64,000 bases of DNA, from contig OU452201.1 in the NCBI GenBank assembly GCA_911728435.2, positions 25,730,001 to 25,794,000 of the forward strand. Reading direction: 5' to 3'. A program made the translations under genes and the position numbers. Shown in pieces: positions 32,085 through 42,431 of the stretch (within the stretch, counting starts at the first letter, position 1; every line of letters begins with the position of its first letter). The notes beneath the pieces are model-generated. The model was not told where the DNA came from, searched no databases, and saw nothing but the letters and a program-made list of their open reading frames with translations. This DNA is from Apoderus coryli. Taxonomy: Eukaryota; Arthropoda; Insecta; Coleoptera; Attelabidae.

Positions 32085-32600
32085 AGCATTCAGATGTCCG
32101 ATCGGGCTAAGAGTTTGGGACTTGTAATTGATAGTGGACCAAGTAAAATACAGAAAGGTTTAATGAAATTGATCCTGATTTTAAAGACTTCCCTAATACA
32201 AAATTTAAGACACTCCTTTACAAAAAATTGTTTGCCGAGCAGGTTACTCTCATTGATTCTAATGCTATGTGATCGTGATTATTTGTATTTGGGAAGCAGT
32301 TTGATTATACAATTATACTCTAAATTTTTATGTTTATTATTTTCGTAGTTTATTATTATCTTCTTTCTTTGGTTTTTTAACTATTTTTATGTGTATGTTA
32401 GGTATACTAGGTCCTTGCTGAAAATCAGCTTTCCCGAGCTTGAACTTTTTGGCATGTCTTTTTTAAACAGGATTGTATCATTTTGAACATTAGATTGTAT
32501 CTTTTTAAAATAAGACTGTATCTTAACCTTTTAGCTTTAATTATTATTATTTTTTGTGCTCAAATTATGCCAATAAATTCATTTATTTTTATTAGTATAT
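32085..32600 (+). pseudogene. Non-LTR RT remnant with internal deletion
   Basis: The sequence reads QMSDRAKSLGLVIDS (compare SDSAKNLGLIFDK in the 14-kb element), then jumps, in another frame, to RFNEIDPDFKDFPNTKFKTL and YKKLFAEQV, the usual C-terminal KFK segment. A 3' UTR-like region with GCTGAAAATCAGC and AATAAA follows to about 32600. The thumb region between the motifs is missing. Confidence 0.55.
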
Positions 32601-32841
32601 ATATTATGCGTAAAAGATGTAAAGAAAATAATATCAAGAATATGCTAACAACTCTTCAAGTTATTACATAAATATATAATATTTATAATTTGTAATAGTT
32701 AACGTTTAAATGTTAGTATTAGTATGAAATAGTAATATTGTTTAAATGTAGAAAACAGTTTTTCTTTTTTTCGACAAATGGTTTAGCAAACCAAAAAATG
32801 TAATCATGCATAATTTTAAAGTTATATATAGTACTTTTCAG

Positions 32842-32936
32842 AACCAATGTATTTCGATAATGATAAATATGTATCTTTCTATGAAGATTGGACCACTGAT
32901 TATGAGAATGACGATTCTCGAAGCATGTATGGTTAG
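32842..32936 (+). CDS. Candidate terminal exon of an unidentified gene
   Basis: After a GTACTTTTCAG acceptor the frame (phase 1 start) reads PMYFDNDKYVSFYEDWTTDY, ENDDSRSMYG, then TAG at 32934-32936. Joining the preceding exon's single leftover C to AA gives Gln in frame, so 27817-27934 and 32842-32936 can belong to one plus-strand transcript. A donor-like G|GTTAGT overlaps the stop, so it might instead be internal. Acidic/aromatic composition suggests a cytoplasmic tail. Not recognised. Confidence 0.45.
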
Positions 32937-33560
32937 TTTCGTATAGTTTGACAATTATACAATTCTCATTTGTGGAGTAGACGTTGAATCATTTCCCTTT
33001 AAATATATCATAACTCCTCGTAAGAAGATGGATTACTTTCAAAATATTACCTACATTATCGCACAGTGAGGTATTTGTCTAATTCAGAGCGCCAAAATTC
33101 AATTTTGTTAATTTTTTTATGAATAGGTAGTAAATACACCCTATTTATCATAAAGCCAGATAGCCAAAGAATCAAAAAATATTATTTTTTACTCTCGGTT
33201 TTTACCTGCACCTGCTTAGGGCTAACGGATATCTGACAATTGATATGATTCTTTATTTCAAACACAAACCAAATTCAATGCATTTTCATAATATTATGTC
33301 TCATTCTCAGTTAATAAATTTGCGCGTGTTTGTTGGCCTTTAGGGGCGAGCTAAACTCCTACTATTGGCTTGGGCCGCGCCGTGTGTTCAGATTGTTTAT
33401 AACTTATTATAACAATATAACAAGCAACATTACTTTTATCTTTTTCACCGCTTAACAACTTCGCTTTTTAATTTATTGCATAATTTTAATGACCGCATAA
33501 ATTAAGTTCTTGAACCGACAAAAGTGTGTATATGTTGGTTATTGAACTAACTCCTTGCAG

Positions 33561-33826
33561 TAGCGAACTTGAAGATTTGGAAGGTGTTAGAAGATTAGAG
33601 GCTTCCGGCCAGAAGACCAACGGCCATTTATAAATACCCAATAGTACGGCGTGTCATTATTGGTAAGTGTTATACGATACCCACCTTCCAGAAAAAGGCA
33701 AATAGGTGTTCAACCTTCTTTCGACCTAGCCTGAGATCAGGAGATAAAAGAGTTCAAGCAGGCAGACCTTCAAAACATGAGTCAATTTCTCAGAAAAAAG
33801 TCAAAGATGTTTGTAAGCAAACATAA
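33561..33826 (+). CDS. Two short exon-like ORFs, unassigned
   Basis: First, after CTCCTTGCAG, the frame reads SELEDLEGVRRLEASGQKTN, GHL, stop (33562-33633). Second, after CCACCTTCCAG, it reads KKANRCSTFFRPSLRSGDKR, VQAGRPSKHESIS, QKKVKDVCKQT, stop (33692-33826). Between them is a GTAAGT donor at 33663, but only about 29 bp separate it from the second acceptor, too short for an ordinary intron. They could be alternative last exons of the gene ending at 32.9 kb, although the phase of the first does not fit. Confidence 0.25.
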
Positions 33827-33939
33827 ACTTAAGTAATCGAAATGCCAAAGCACATTAATAATTCTTTTTTAGTTTTATAGTTTTTTTAATTGTACATTTG
33901 GCATAAGATTTATGTTTGCAGAGTTTCTCATGTGGGCGA

Positions 33940-34112
33940 CAAGACGTCATCAGCAATTTTTTTAATGGAACTCTCAACCCTACGCATGTCCAAGCACCCC
34001 TACTTACATCTCCGATGTAACATAAGAATTTAGAAAATGCAGTAAGGAAATGGAGCCTTCTATTGAAAAAAATTGTCGATGACGTCAGCCTACATATAAA
34101 ACCCTGTATAAA
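33940..34112. mobile_element. Small MITE with GACGTCATC..CAATTTTTTT ends
   Basis: GACGTCATCAGCAATTTTTT (33946-33965) is inverted against GACGTCATCGACAATTTTTT (reverse complement, about 34066-34085). The right side extends to CCCTGTAT at about 34108. No ORF. Confidence 0.45.
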
Positions 34113-34412
34113 TCAGAGCGTTTTTCCAAAAAAGTTTACGTTTAATTTTTATTGAAGTTATGCATTCATTTTGCAGCTGATTGTATAGAAGATAGCTAGT
34201 TTTAAATAGTAGCTTTGTTTTTAATTTGGTTGTATCTCTACTAATTAAAACCAGCTTCTCCGTAAAAAAAATATGTATAGTATATGTGTTTTAGAGTTGC
34301 TTGCTTAAAATTCAATAACTGCTGCACCGCAGTAATATATGAGTATTTCTTTACGGCGTTATTTAATTTTCATTGCTTACTATGGTTCAGATGCAACTTT
34401 TGCCGTAGTATA

Positions 34413-35668
34413 CGAGGGTTGCCTTTTATATTTCAAGATTAGAGAACGAAAAGAAATATTAATAATCGAAAATCACTTTATTGTTTTTCAAAATATTTCC
34501 CATGAAGATCTATATACATTTGCATGCGTTTGAACCAATTGTTGAAGCACTTTTGCCACTCTGATTGAGGTACCTTCAAAATATGCATTCTGAATGCAGC
34601 AACCACTTCTTCAGGTGTCGAAAAACGTTGACCTCTCAGTTTATTTTTTACGTACGGGAATAAAAAGAAGTCATTCGGTGCCAAGTCAGGACTGGACGGC
34701 GGATGACTCATCAAATCGATATTTTGCGTGCTCAAAAATGCAGTTGTTTGAGCCGATGAGTAAGAGCTCCCATTGTCGTGGTGAAGAGTGATCCGTCTTC
34801 GGCGGTTGGTTTTTCTGATTTCTTGGAAGACAACTGGCAAACAAATGGTTGTGTACCACTCAGAATTGACTGTTCTGCGTTGTTGCAATATGTCCAGTTT
34901 TTCCGAAAAAACAGGCGACCATTTGCTTGGAAGTGCTTCGTGCGCGAACAACTTTTGTTGGATTTGGCTCATCTTGAAACACCCATACAGTCGACTGCTG
35001 TTAACTTTCGGGCTCATACGCGTAAATCCACGATTCATCAACTGTCACGATGTCGTAGACGTGTTTCGAAGCACCGCGATCGTATTTTGTGAGCATTTCT
35101 TTCGACCAATCGACACGAGCCTTTTGACAAATTGTGTGGAATCCAACGCGAACAAATTTTTTTGACAGTCAAATGTTTATGCAATATTGAACGTATGCTG
35201 GTCCCACTAATGCCTAAGGCTGTCTCAACCTCTTGATAGGGCACATGACGATCCTGCAGTATCAGTTCGCGCACAGTATCAATGGTTTTCGAAACAACAA
35301 CCGATTTTGGACGACCTTCACGAAATTCGTCTTGGAGTGAACTACGACCACGATAGAATTCACAATACCATCGATAAACACTGGTCCTTGATGGAGCTTC
35401 ATGGACAAAAAGTGAATTCTGTTGCTGAGTTAATCCACGTCGAAAGTTGTAAAAAATAATCGCACGAAAATGTTCACGATTTAATTCCATTTTTGGGCCG
35501 AGATGAAACTTTTAAGTTAGGTACTGTAAATAACACAAATAGCGCTCGTATGTCAAAACGTTCTGAGTACGTATAACCTCAAAAATGTCCAACTTTACGA
35601 TAGAGCTGTCAGTTGCCAGATTGCAATACCAGGGTTGCCAAATTCCGAAATATAAAAGGCAACCCTCG
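34413..35668 (-). mobile_element. mariner element, full length but inactivated
   Basis: Inverted ends CGAGGGTTGCCTTTTATATT (left) and its exact complement at the right are flanked by TA (34411-34412 and 35669-35670). Total length 1256 bp is normal for mariner. The transposase on the minus strand is broken (next entry). Confidence 0.9.
34478..35490 (-). pseudogene. mariner transposase (D34D), frameshifted
   Basis: Starts MELNREHFRAIIFYNFRRGL with the paired helix-turn-helix region, SVYRWYCEF, GRPKSVV and LTVKKICSRWIPHNLSK. Then a frameshift leads to YDIVTVDESWIYAYEPES with an in-frame stop after the S. A further frameshift leads to NSEWYTTICLPVVF, TLHHDNGSSYSS and HPPSSPDLAPNDFFLF. I count 34 residues between the second and third catalytic Asp, the mariner signature. 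It ends ..HGKYFEKQ. At least two frameshifts and one nonsense codon make it inactive. Confidence 0.9.
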
Positions 35669-35670
35669 TA

Positions 35671-36437
35671 GTAGTGACAGTAGTTACATTATTTACCCTG
35701 TTCCAGCGACCTTAGCTGCATCGTGGTAAACAATGTATTTACGCCCCCAGGACAATATTATTGCGCTGCCATATCATACCGAAATATCGCGGTTTTACTA
35801 TGAAATCAATATAAGTCTCGATATAAGTATAAAAAACAGTGCGTTTTAATGCTTTTGACACAGCTTAAGCTGTGGTCTTGGCGTCAAAATCTTTAAGGAT
35901 CTGGAGTTATGGGAGTTAATGAGAGTTAACTATAGTAATATGTACAAAAAGCTATAAATTACGTATTAAAATTACTTAATTTATAAACTCATTAAATTTA
36001 ATTAGTATAACAAAATTACGATATGTACTTTTACGTAGATGTTTTATATTAATTGGTGAAACATTATGGGAATTGGTACATTTAATTATGTACATGGTAA
36101 GTTATTTAATTGATGAGTGGACCATATTATACTAAATACAATAATTAGTATGTACTTACGCAGGCCGCTGCCAAAGCTCTGTTTTATAAGATGTGCCAAT
36201 GAAAGCAACGACACCGGTCTTAGAAAACCATAAGGATTGACTTTAAATTATAAACAGATTGTTTGCGCTGATACACTAGTAGAATTTTAAAACTGATTTA
36301 CTATTCTGATGGCAAGAAGATTTTCAAGCTACTCAAATTTACGTTTAAATTGAAACAGCAGAAAATGTAAGGTAAACTTAATTTCAATATGATGTGTGCC
36401 GTCACGGAATTTTTAACAGCTTAGGTGTACCTATATA
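35671..36437. other. AT-rich stretch between two transposons
   Basis: No gene or element ends recognised. Confidence 0.5.
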
Positions 36438-38524
36438 CAGGGTGGTCCAACGAAAAGTTTGCACCTAGCTTTTCTCTTTTTTTTGTAGTCGAATGCGAAA
36501 ATGCTCGGACACGTCGATTTTGCTTTTGAGGGGGACACATTTTAAACATATTTTTCGATCTGCGCCTTTAACCCCCTAGCGGGGGTGAGTAACAACCCTA
36601 AAATTTTAAATGGAAAGAGGGGTCTAATGACATATCATTTGAAAGGACACAAAATTGTCTTTCTAATGATACCCTATTTGTCGAATTTTACTAAAACAGT
36701 TAATACGAAAACGACTTTAAAGACATTAAGCCGATAATTTTGGTATTAATGAGAAATACAAATAAGTTTTAATTATTGCGAGTGAAAACACCTGCAATCG
36801 TTAGTACATTCCAATGTTTGTTAGTTTTAACATTGCTTTGTAAAAAAAGTAAACAAGCTGTTAAATTGATTTATTAAAACGTTACATTAACAAATGTTGA
36901 AAATGTGACCCATTTGATTCCATACAATAATACAGATTTTGTTCAAATCTATTTCTAACATTTTGTAGCATATCAGGTGTTATGTTTCTGCACTCTTCTG
37001 TAATGCGTTGGCGAAGATCTTCTATGGACTCGGGCTTCGTGGCAAAACATTTATTTTTTAAGTGCCCCCAAAGAAAAAAGTCTAAAGGCGATAAATCCGG
37101 TGACCTGGCAGGCCATTCAATTGGGCCCCTCCTTCCAATCCACCGTCCAGGGAACCGGTCATCTAAGAACTGTCTTACAGGAGCCACATAGTGCGGAGGT
37201 GCTCCATCTTGCTGGAAATAAAGCCGATCAGCAGTATGATTTTGGTCATCTTCTATTATTTGTGTTATTAAAGGATCAATTGTGTCTTGAAGCATGTTTA
37301 GGTACACTTCACCAGTTAAATTTCCAGGAATAAAAAGTGGTCCTATAATATGATTTCCTAATATGCCACACCAGACGTTTATTTTTTGAGGATACTGGGT
37401 ATGAACCTCACGGAATAAATGTGGGTTACTGTCATCCCAGTAACGGCAATTGTGCCTATTTACAGCTCCATTCAAATAAAATGTGCATTCGTCGGAAAAA
37501 CAAATGTTAAATAATAATTGCGGATCTTCAATTAAACGCTGGCTCATTGCTTCACAAAATTGCAGCCTTCTATCAGGATCATCCTCATTTAGTTCCTGTA
37601 CTAATTTGATTTTGTACGGATGAAATTTGTACGCTTTTAAAATTCGTATTATGGACGAACGGGAGACACCTGAGGCTTCAGCTAGTTGACGGGTACTTTG
37701 ACTATGATCCATTTCAACATGCCCTAAAACAGCGACTTCCACAGCTTCATTTCTGATCGGTTTCTGCGGCTGGTGTTTTACATTACAGACAGATCCGGTA
37801 TCTACAAACTTTTTAACTAACTTGCCAACGTACACATCATTCACATTTTTATCGGGATGTCTCTCATTAAATAAGCGAGCCGTAAGTCTAGCACTACTAT
37901 TATTTTGAAAATAAAGTTTAACAATTTCAACTCGTTCTAGAATGGAATAAATCATTTTGTACGGTAAAAGTAAAATAACTTGAGAAGCAACCAAACTGAA
38001 TCAATGAAAAGACTAAAATAAACGGTGTAAATTCTTTTCCTACACGTATCTGCAGTTTTTATTTCAACAAAAAACGCAAACGATTAGTGAGGAATTTAGT
38101 TCTGATAAATAAGATAGTGTTTTTGAAATCCCGTTTTTCTTCAAAGTAAATAATTTAGAAATGATTGTAGTTGTTTTCAGTCGTAATAATTAAAACTTAT
38201 TTGTATTTCTCATTAATACCAAAATTATCGGCTTAATGTCTTTAAAGTCGTTTTCGTATTAACTGTTTTAGTAAAATTCGACAAATAGGGTATCATTAGA
38301 AAGACAATTTTGTGTCCTTTCAAATGATATGTCATTAGACCCCTCTTTCCATTTAAAATTTTAGGGTTGTTACTCACCCCCGCTAGGGGGTTAAAGGCGC
38401 AGATCGAAAAATATGTTTAAAATGTGTCCCCCTCAAAAGCAAAATCGACGTGTCCGAGGATTTTCGCATTCGACTACAAAAAAAAGAGAAAAGCTAGGTG
38501 CAAACTTTTCGTTGGACCACCCTG
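36438..38524 (-). mobile_element. Apparently intact IS630/Tc1-mariner transposon with about 350-bp TIRs
   Basis: Element ends CAGGGTGGTCCAACGAAAAG (left) and exact complement (right) are flanked by TA at 36436-36437 and 38525-38526. The inverted repeats run about 350 bp (36438-36790 against 38172-38524) and differ at only a few positions by eye (for example ATGCTCGG versus ATCCTCGG). Such identity plus an unbroken transposase indicates a very recent insertion. Related broken copies occur at 6.8, 41.8, 45.1, 47.5, 61 and 63 kb. Confidence 0.92.
36882..37955 (-). CDS. Transposase, IS630/Tc1-mariner superfamily, DD41D spacing
   Basis: An open frame of 357 codons from the first ATG (37955; the frame extends 13 codons upstream without ATG). 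Order: helix-turn-helix MIYSILERVEIVKLYFQ and RHPDKNVNDVYVGKLV; second HTH STRQLAEASGVSRSSIIRIL; linker KFHPYKIKLVQELNEDDPDR; first Asp in CFSDECTFYLNG; NRHNCRYW; second Asp in YFQQDGAPPHYV; FPGRWIGRRGP; third Asp in WPARSPDLSPLDFFLWG. I count 41 residues between the second and third Asp. C-terminus: NGSHFQHLLM. No stop, frameshift or missing catalytic residue is visible. It would cut and paste TA-targeted elements carrying its TIRs, including the deleted relatives nearby if their ends are still recognised. Confidence 0.92.
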   Translation of the reverse strand: MIYSILERVEIVKLYFQNNSSARLTARLFNERHPDKNVNDVYVGKLVKKFVDTGSVCNVKHQPQKPIRNEAVEVAVLGHVEMDHSQSTRQLAEASGVSRSSIIRILKAYKFHPYKIKLVQELNEDDPDRRLQFCEAMSQRLIEDPQLLFNICFSDECTFYLNGAVNRHNCRYWDDSNPHLFREVHTQYPQKINVWCGILGNHIIGPLFIPGNLTGEVYLNMLQDTIDPLITQIIEDDQNHTADRLYFQQDGAPPHYVAPVRQFLDDRFPGRWIGRRGPIEWPARSPDLSPLDFFLWGHLKNKCFATKPESIEDLRQRITEECRNITPDMLQNVRNRFEQNLYYCMESNGSHFQHLLM

Positions 38525-38526
38525 TA

Positions 38527-39302
38527 GATATATTTTAATATTCAGTGAACATGTTGGTAGATTGCGGGATATCTTAAACCCGAAATTTCCTCGATAAAAT
38601 ACTTTAAAAATATGCAATTCTAAGTTTGGTTAATAGGTTATAATTATTTATTATTTTTAGGTAATACCCAAAGACATTAATAACACAGGAGACAAAATAT
38701 TTCATTGATAACGTGCTTTCAAACACGAGCCAACATTACTTGTAAACAAGTAATGTGTAAGAGAGAGAAAGACTTATCCTTGTCGCCTTCAAGTTGCTCA
38801 TTGGCAACGTTGTAATCTCCGGTATGCGTTCTGCAGCCAGTGGCGTACTGATCGCTGACTGCTTTTGAACTATGTATACAATAATACATAATATATAATT
38901 AATAGCATACATTAAAAAGCCAACGTGCCGAGCTATTCAACTTATTTTGAAACTGAAATTTAGTCGATATTTAATTGGAATGAGTTTTTCAGTAAAATAA
39001 TTTAAATATTAATATGTATAAGGTATTCGCTAAGAAAGTCTGTTAATCTTTCTTTGTAGTAGGTATTTCTTGATATAGCTGCAAAACCTTCATTTCGTAT
39101 ATCGAAAAAACAATACTTAAATTAATATATTTATGTATAATTTGAAGATAATCTAATTTTAAAATCATTTTATGCATTACAAATAGGAAGTCAGGAAATA
39201 AAAAAAAGCACATTATTCTCAATAGTTTATTTTTAGCTATATATATTAAATTAAACACAATGATAATAAATAATAATTATATACTATGAACATATAAATT
39301 AA
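38527..39302. other. AT-rich non-coding stretch
   Basis: No gene recognised; the minus-strand ORF at 39043-39258 is low-complexity. Confidence 0.5.
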
Positions 39303-39645
39303 TTATGTTTTTGCAGACTTTTTGCAGTTTCTGTATCGCTTTTTAATAAGTATGAAGTCTATTTGATTGCGAATAATTCTTTCAGGGGTATGGGCGCTAG
39401 AGGTCCACGTATAGAGCCTTCTATTTGGAAGTTTAAAAAAGGTGTTTGAGGCAATGAAATCATGTTCCTGGCAGAACTGAACTAGCCGGTCTCCTCTATC
39501 GTTTGCTGTACGTAATCCGTATATACCGGTAATATCCTTTCGTGGTGTACTTCCTACTTTGGCATTAAAATCGCCCATGATAAAAGTCACCTCTGATTTT
39601 TTCGCCAGCTTCACGGTATCTGTGATTTGTTCCTTAAAACTATCA
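39303..39645 (-). pseudogene. RTE-type retrotransposon endonuclease fragment
   Basis: The minus strand reads KLAKKSEVTFIMGDFNAKVG, KDITGIYGLRTANDRGDRLV, FCQEHDFIASNTFF and LYTWTS, ending RNQIDFILIKKRYRN. MGDFNAKVG, ANDRGDRL, NT.F and RNQIDFI are hallmark blocks of RTE-clade APE endonucleases (often annotated craniofacial development protein 2-like). It lacks the N-terminal metal site and the SDH end, and has no RT. It abuts the last THAP exon, where the two sequences may have been joined by insertion. Confidence 0.75.
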
Positions 39646-41087
39646 ATAGATCTTTTAATGATTTTACGCGGATTTTAAGTCGTCTAACTTGATTTTGTAA
39701 GGTGTGTATTCTTTTCCTTTGGCACGTTATTTTATTTTTTTAAATTCCTATATTTTTTCTTCTCTTAGTAGGGGTTGAAAGTCACTACTATCCATATCAC
39801 CAGAATAACGCCTTTTCCTAAAAAATATCAAGCCCCTGGTAAATTATACTAAAAAAGAGCTTTTTATGAACAAATATCAAAATTTCATAACGGTAAAATG
39901 TAAATTTGAATAATGTACCAAATATACCAACATTTAGCTTCAGCCCCTTTATATCACCCGCTTCTGAAACATGTTGGTGTAATACCTACCTCTTTTTACT
40001 TCCAATTTTTGCACTAGCTACAGGGGCTTCAATTATATCTGAATGGGATTCTCCTGCTTCTGATGCAGTTTCTGTCACAGAGCTGGTTGGCTTCTAATGA
40101 AACTGACTCTGGAGGTACCAGGAATAGATTTAACAATTATACTTTCAGACCTAAAATATGTATTAATTCAATATATCAAAATATTAAAAAGCCTTTCTAA
40201 AGGATACCTTTTGATTAGGGACCCCATATTAGCGGTTGAAACAGTGGACTCCATAATAGTTTTTTCTAAGAATAGCTGAGCAATCCTAAAAATGGATATA
40301 AATGCGGTTAATGCACATACCTACTTAGCTAGTTTAATTTTATCCAAAAAATAATAATAACAGAACCTACTTAGGATATTCTTTCGGTATTGGAGGTGTT
40401 CCAAAAACAGATGAGTCCACAGACCTAACATCTGTGGTTGAGTCAGAGCTAGAAGAATATAAATTATTATTATAATATAATAAATATAATTATAAATATT
40501 TTTTACCTAGTGGATGCATCATCCAAAAATAAAACACCTTCACACCGTCGAGGATTTGCACCCTTTCTAACGAATCTTGCTCCCTTAAATTTCGTTGCCA
40601 GATCCTCTGGGAAAAAATGATCCGAGCATAACCATGGATTTTTTGGCAAAAGTGGTCCTTTAGCAATGCCAACTAAAGAAAACCAGAGTTTTCGTTTTTC
40701 CGGTTCCTGAGGAAACCTAAATTAAAAAATACAATATAAGTAAAAAGGCTATAATCAGCCTTATACTCCAGAGCTAGGGAGGTAATATCCTACGTAGATT
40801 TACCACTTACTTCTTTAATGCTGCTTTGAATTACTAAGCGGTTACATTGTTGGGCGTAAATGAACCAACATTATTTTCAGAAAGTATCTGTTTGCTTTTG
40901 TTACTAATAATTTAATATAAATAAAAATTAAAAATGTAAGAAATTTATCATATCAAACAAACCCCGCCACTGTGTAAACTAACACCAAACACAAACAAAT
41001 TTCCAAACATAACCACACTTACCTGTGAAAAGTTAAATCTGGAAATAAACTATCCACTTTTCCACAAACTACACAACCACGAACCAT
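39646..41087 (-). pseudogene. Split THAP-domain gene, probably frame-damaged in the last exons
   Basis: Spliced model on the minus strand: exon 1 41087-41023 (ATG, donor GTAAGT), exon 2 40716-40507 (donor GTAAAA), exon 3 40448-40371 (GTAGGT), exon 4 40285-40208 (GTATCC), exon 5 40150-39990 (GTAGGT), exon 6 from 39817. All acceptors end in TAG. Exons 1-2 encode a complete THAP zinc finger: MVRGCVVCGK (C5-x2-C8), LTFHRFPQEPEKRKLW, and PWLCSDHF (C52-x2-H55), then ARFVRKGANP; 43 residues separate C8 and C52, as in real THAP domains. Exons 3-5 are Ser/Thr-rich. Exon 6 (39817 to about 39650) carries KRRYSGDMDSSDF, then, in another frame, a leucine-rich coiled coil (RIHTLQNQVRRLKIRVKSL) typical of THAP proteins. 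Exon 5 is one base short for phase and exon 6 has a stop, so it is a pseudogene, a P-element-like relic, or an assembly error. Confidence 0.75.
40717..41022 (-). other. THAP gene intron 1
   Basis: A 306-bp GT-AG intron (GTAAGT at 41022, TTTAATTTAG ending at 40717). No nested element seen. Confidence 0.7.
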
Positions 41088-41330
41088 AGTTATTTAATAA
41101 ATATTTAAAGTTTAAAAAAACACACACAAGAATATCGCAAAACAGGAAAATACTTCAAAAAACGATGAAAAGCGCTAATGACATGAGTGTTTCTCAACGT
41201 CAACGTCGCAAATTATAATTTCATTCAAAACGCCGTGTTCTGTCGTACAAGAAGCGTAAAGTTGTAAACGATGTTGCCGTAGTGCGCTTTTATTTTACTA
41301 TGAGAATAATTCCTAAAATAAAATAATTAT
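41088..41330 (-). promoter_or_regulatory. Likely 5' UTR/promoter region of the THAP gene
   Basis: Upstream of the ATG, GC rises (TCAACGTCAACGTCGCAAAT, AAAACGCCGTGTTCTGTCGT) relative to the AT-rich surroundings. No convincing TATA box or initiator was found, so only the location is offered. Confidence 0.25.
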
Positions 41331-41663
41331 CCCGTTTTGTACAATTTAATCTTAAAATGAATTAATTTATAACCTAAGTATAGTAATAAAAATTTTTATT
41401 AACCTCTTAGTTACAAATAATTATTTACATCGCTCATTTTTTATTTGTCGTGACAAAAATTTAAAGATATTCCAAATACATTTGTAAGTCTGGCAATGCT
41501 TGTGTTAGGATAAATAGAGGAAGGGACGATGTTGGCTAACCCTGAAAATGTAAACAATGTGGTCTCCTGTGTTATTAAGGTCTTTGGTAATACCAGAATT
41601 TTATGGTATGTTAGGTGTCATAGGAGTGATTTTCGAGTACTTGAGAATACCGAAAACCGTATC

Positions 41664-41800
41664 TCAGTTGATATAATAATAATATTAATAGCTTTATTGC
41701 CCAACAGAAAAAATATGACAAAATATTTCCTTTACAGAGCAACACAAACAATAAATATAAACTAACAATTATTGTAATAATAATCACACAATGAAATCAA
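41664..41800 (-). repeat. Retrotransposon 3' tail with (ATT)n
   Basis: In reverse complement the sequence reads GGGCAATAAAGCTATTAATA followed by (TTA)n, like the tails at 2.57, 13.67 and 28.46 kb. It cuts off the left end of the transposase relic that follows. Confidence 0.5.
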
Positions 41801-41845
41801 TACAATCAAATTTAAAAAGTAACAGTAGGTAATATCGCACAATAA

Positions 41846-42430
41846 ATAATAGTACTGTTTGGTGCATTCTTAAGGACAATCTGTTATATCCATACCACAT
41901 CCAACGCGTTCAAGCGTTCAAGCACTTATTCCTGCTGATTTTCCTCCACTGATGGCTTTTGCGCAAAATTGATGAAATTCCTCAACAAGTGATGTTGATT
42001 TTGTCTACTGATGAAGCGAGTTTTTCAAGAAATGCAGTAAGGATATTTTATAATAGCCATTTATGGTCTGATGAAAATCCGCGTGCGATATTTGAAGATT
42101 ATAATTAATATCAGTTCTCGTTGAACGTTTGGATTGGAATTGTGGGTGGCTGCTTAATTGGACCCTTTTTTCTACCAGGAAGACTTACCTGAGACGTATA
42201 TCGCGACTTTCTGGAACACACGCTTCCTGAATTTCTGGAAAACGTTCCATTGGCAATAAAAAATGCAATGTGGCTTATGCGCGATGGTGCACTAGCGCAT
42301 TTTAGTCGGGTTGCTCGTGAGTTTTTAACAGAGACATGCAGAAATCGCTAGATTGGCCGAAGTGGACCTCACTCATGGTGTAACAAAACAAAAACACACT
42401 GGCAATAGAATTTACTTTTGTCCTACCCTG
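41846..42430 (+). pseudogene. IS630/Tc1-mariner transposase relic
   Basis: Reads VWCILKDNLLYPYHIQRVQA, then (frameshift) LSTDEASFSRNAVRIFYNSH, LWSDENPRAIFEDYN, LNVWIGIVGGCLIGPFFLPG, DVYRDFLEHTLPEFLENV, WLMRDGALAHFSRVAREFL, and IGRSGP. First and second catalytic Asp regions are present. Several single-codon stops and frameshifts occur. The N-terminal HTH and the SPD box are missing. CCCTGTA at about 42425-42431 may be the right tip. Confidence 0.7.
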
Positions 42431-42431
42431 T

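Noticed and set aside
34594..35165. Plus-strand frames of 65-125 codons
   Set aside because: They are antisense shadows of the mariner transposase pseudogene, which has clear motifs on the minus strand.
36982..37333. Plus-strand frames inside the intact transposon
   Set aside because: Antisense shadows of the transposase catalytic domain.
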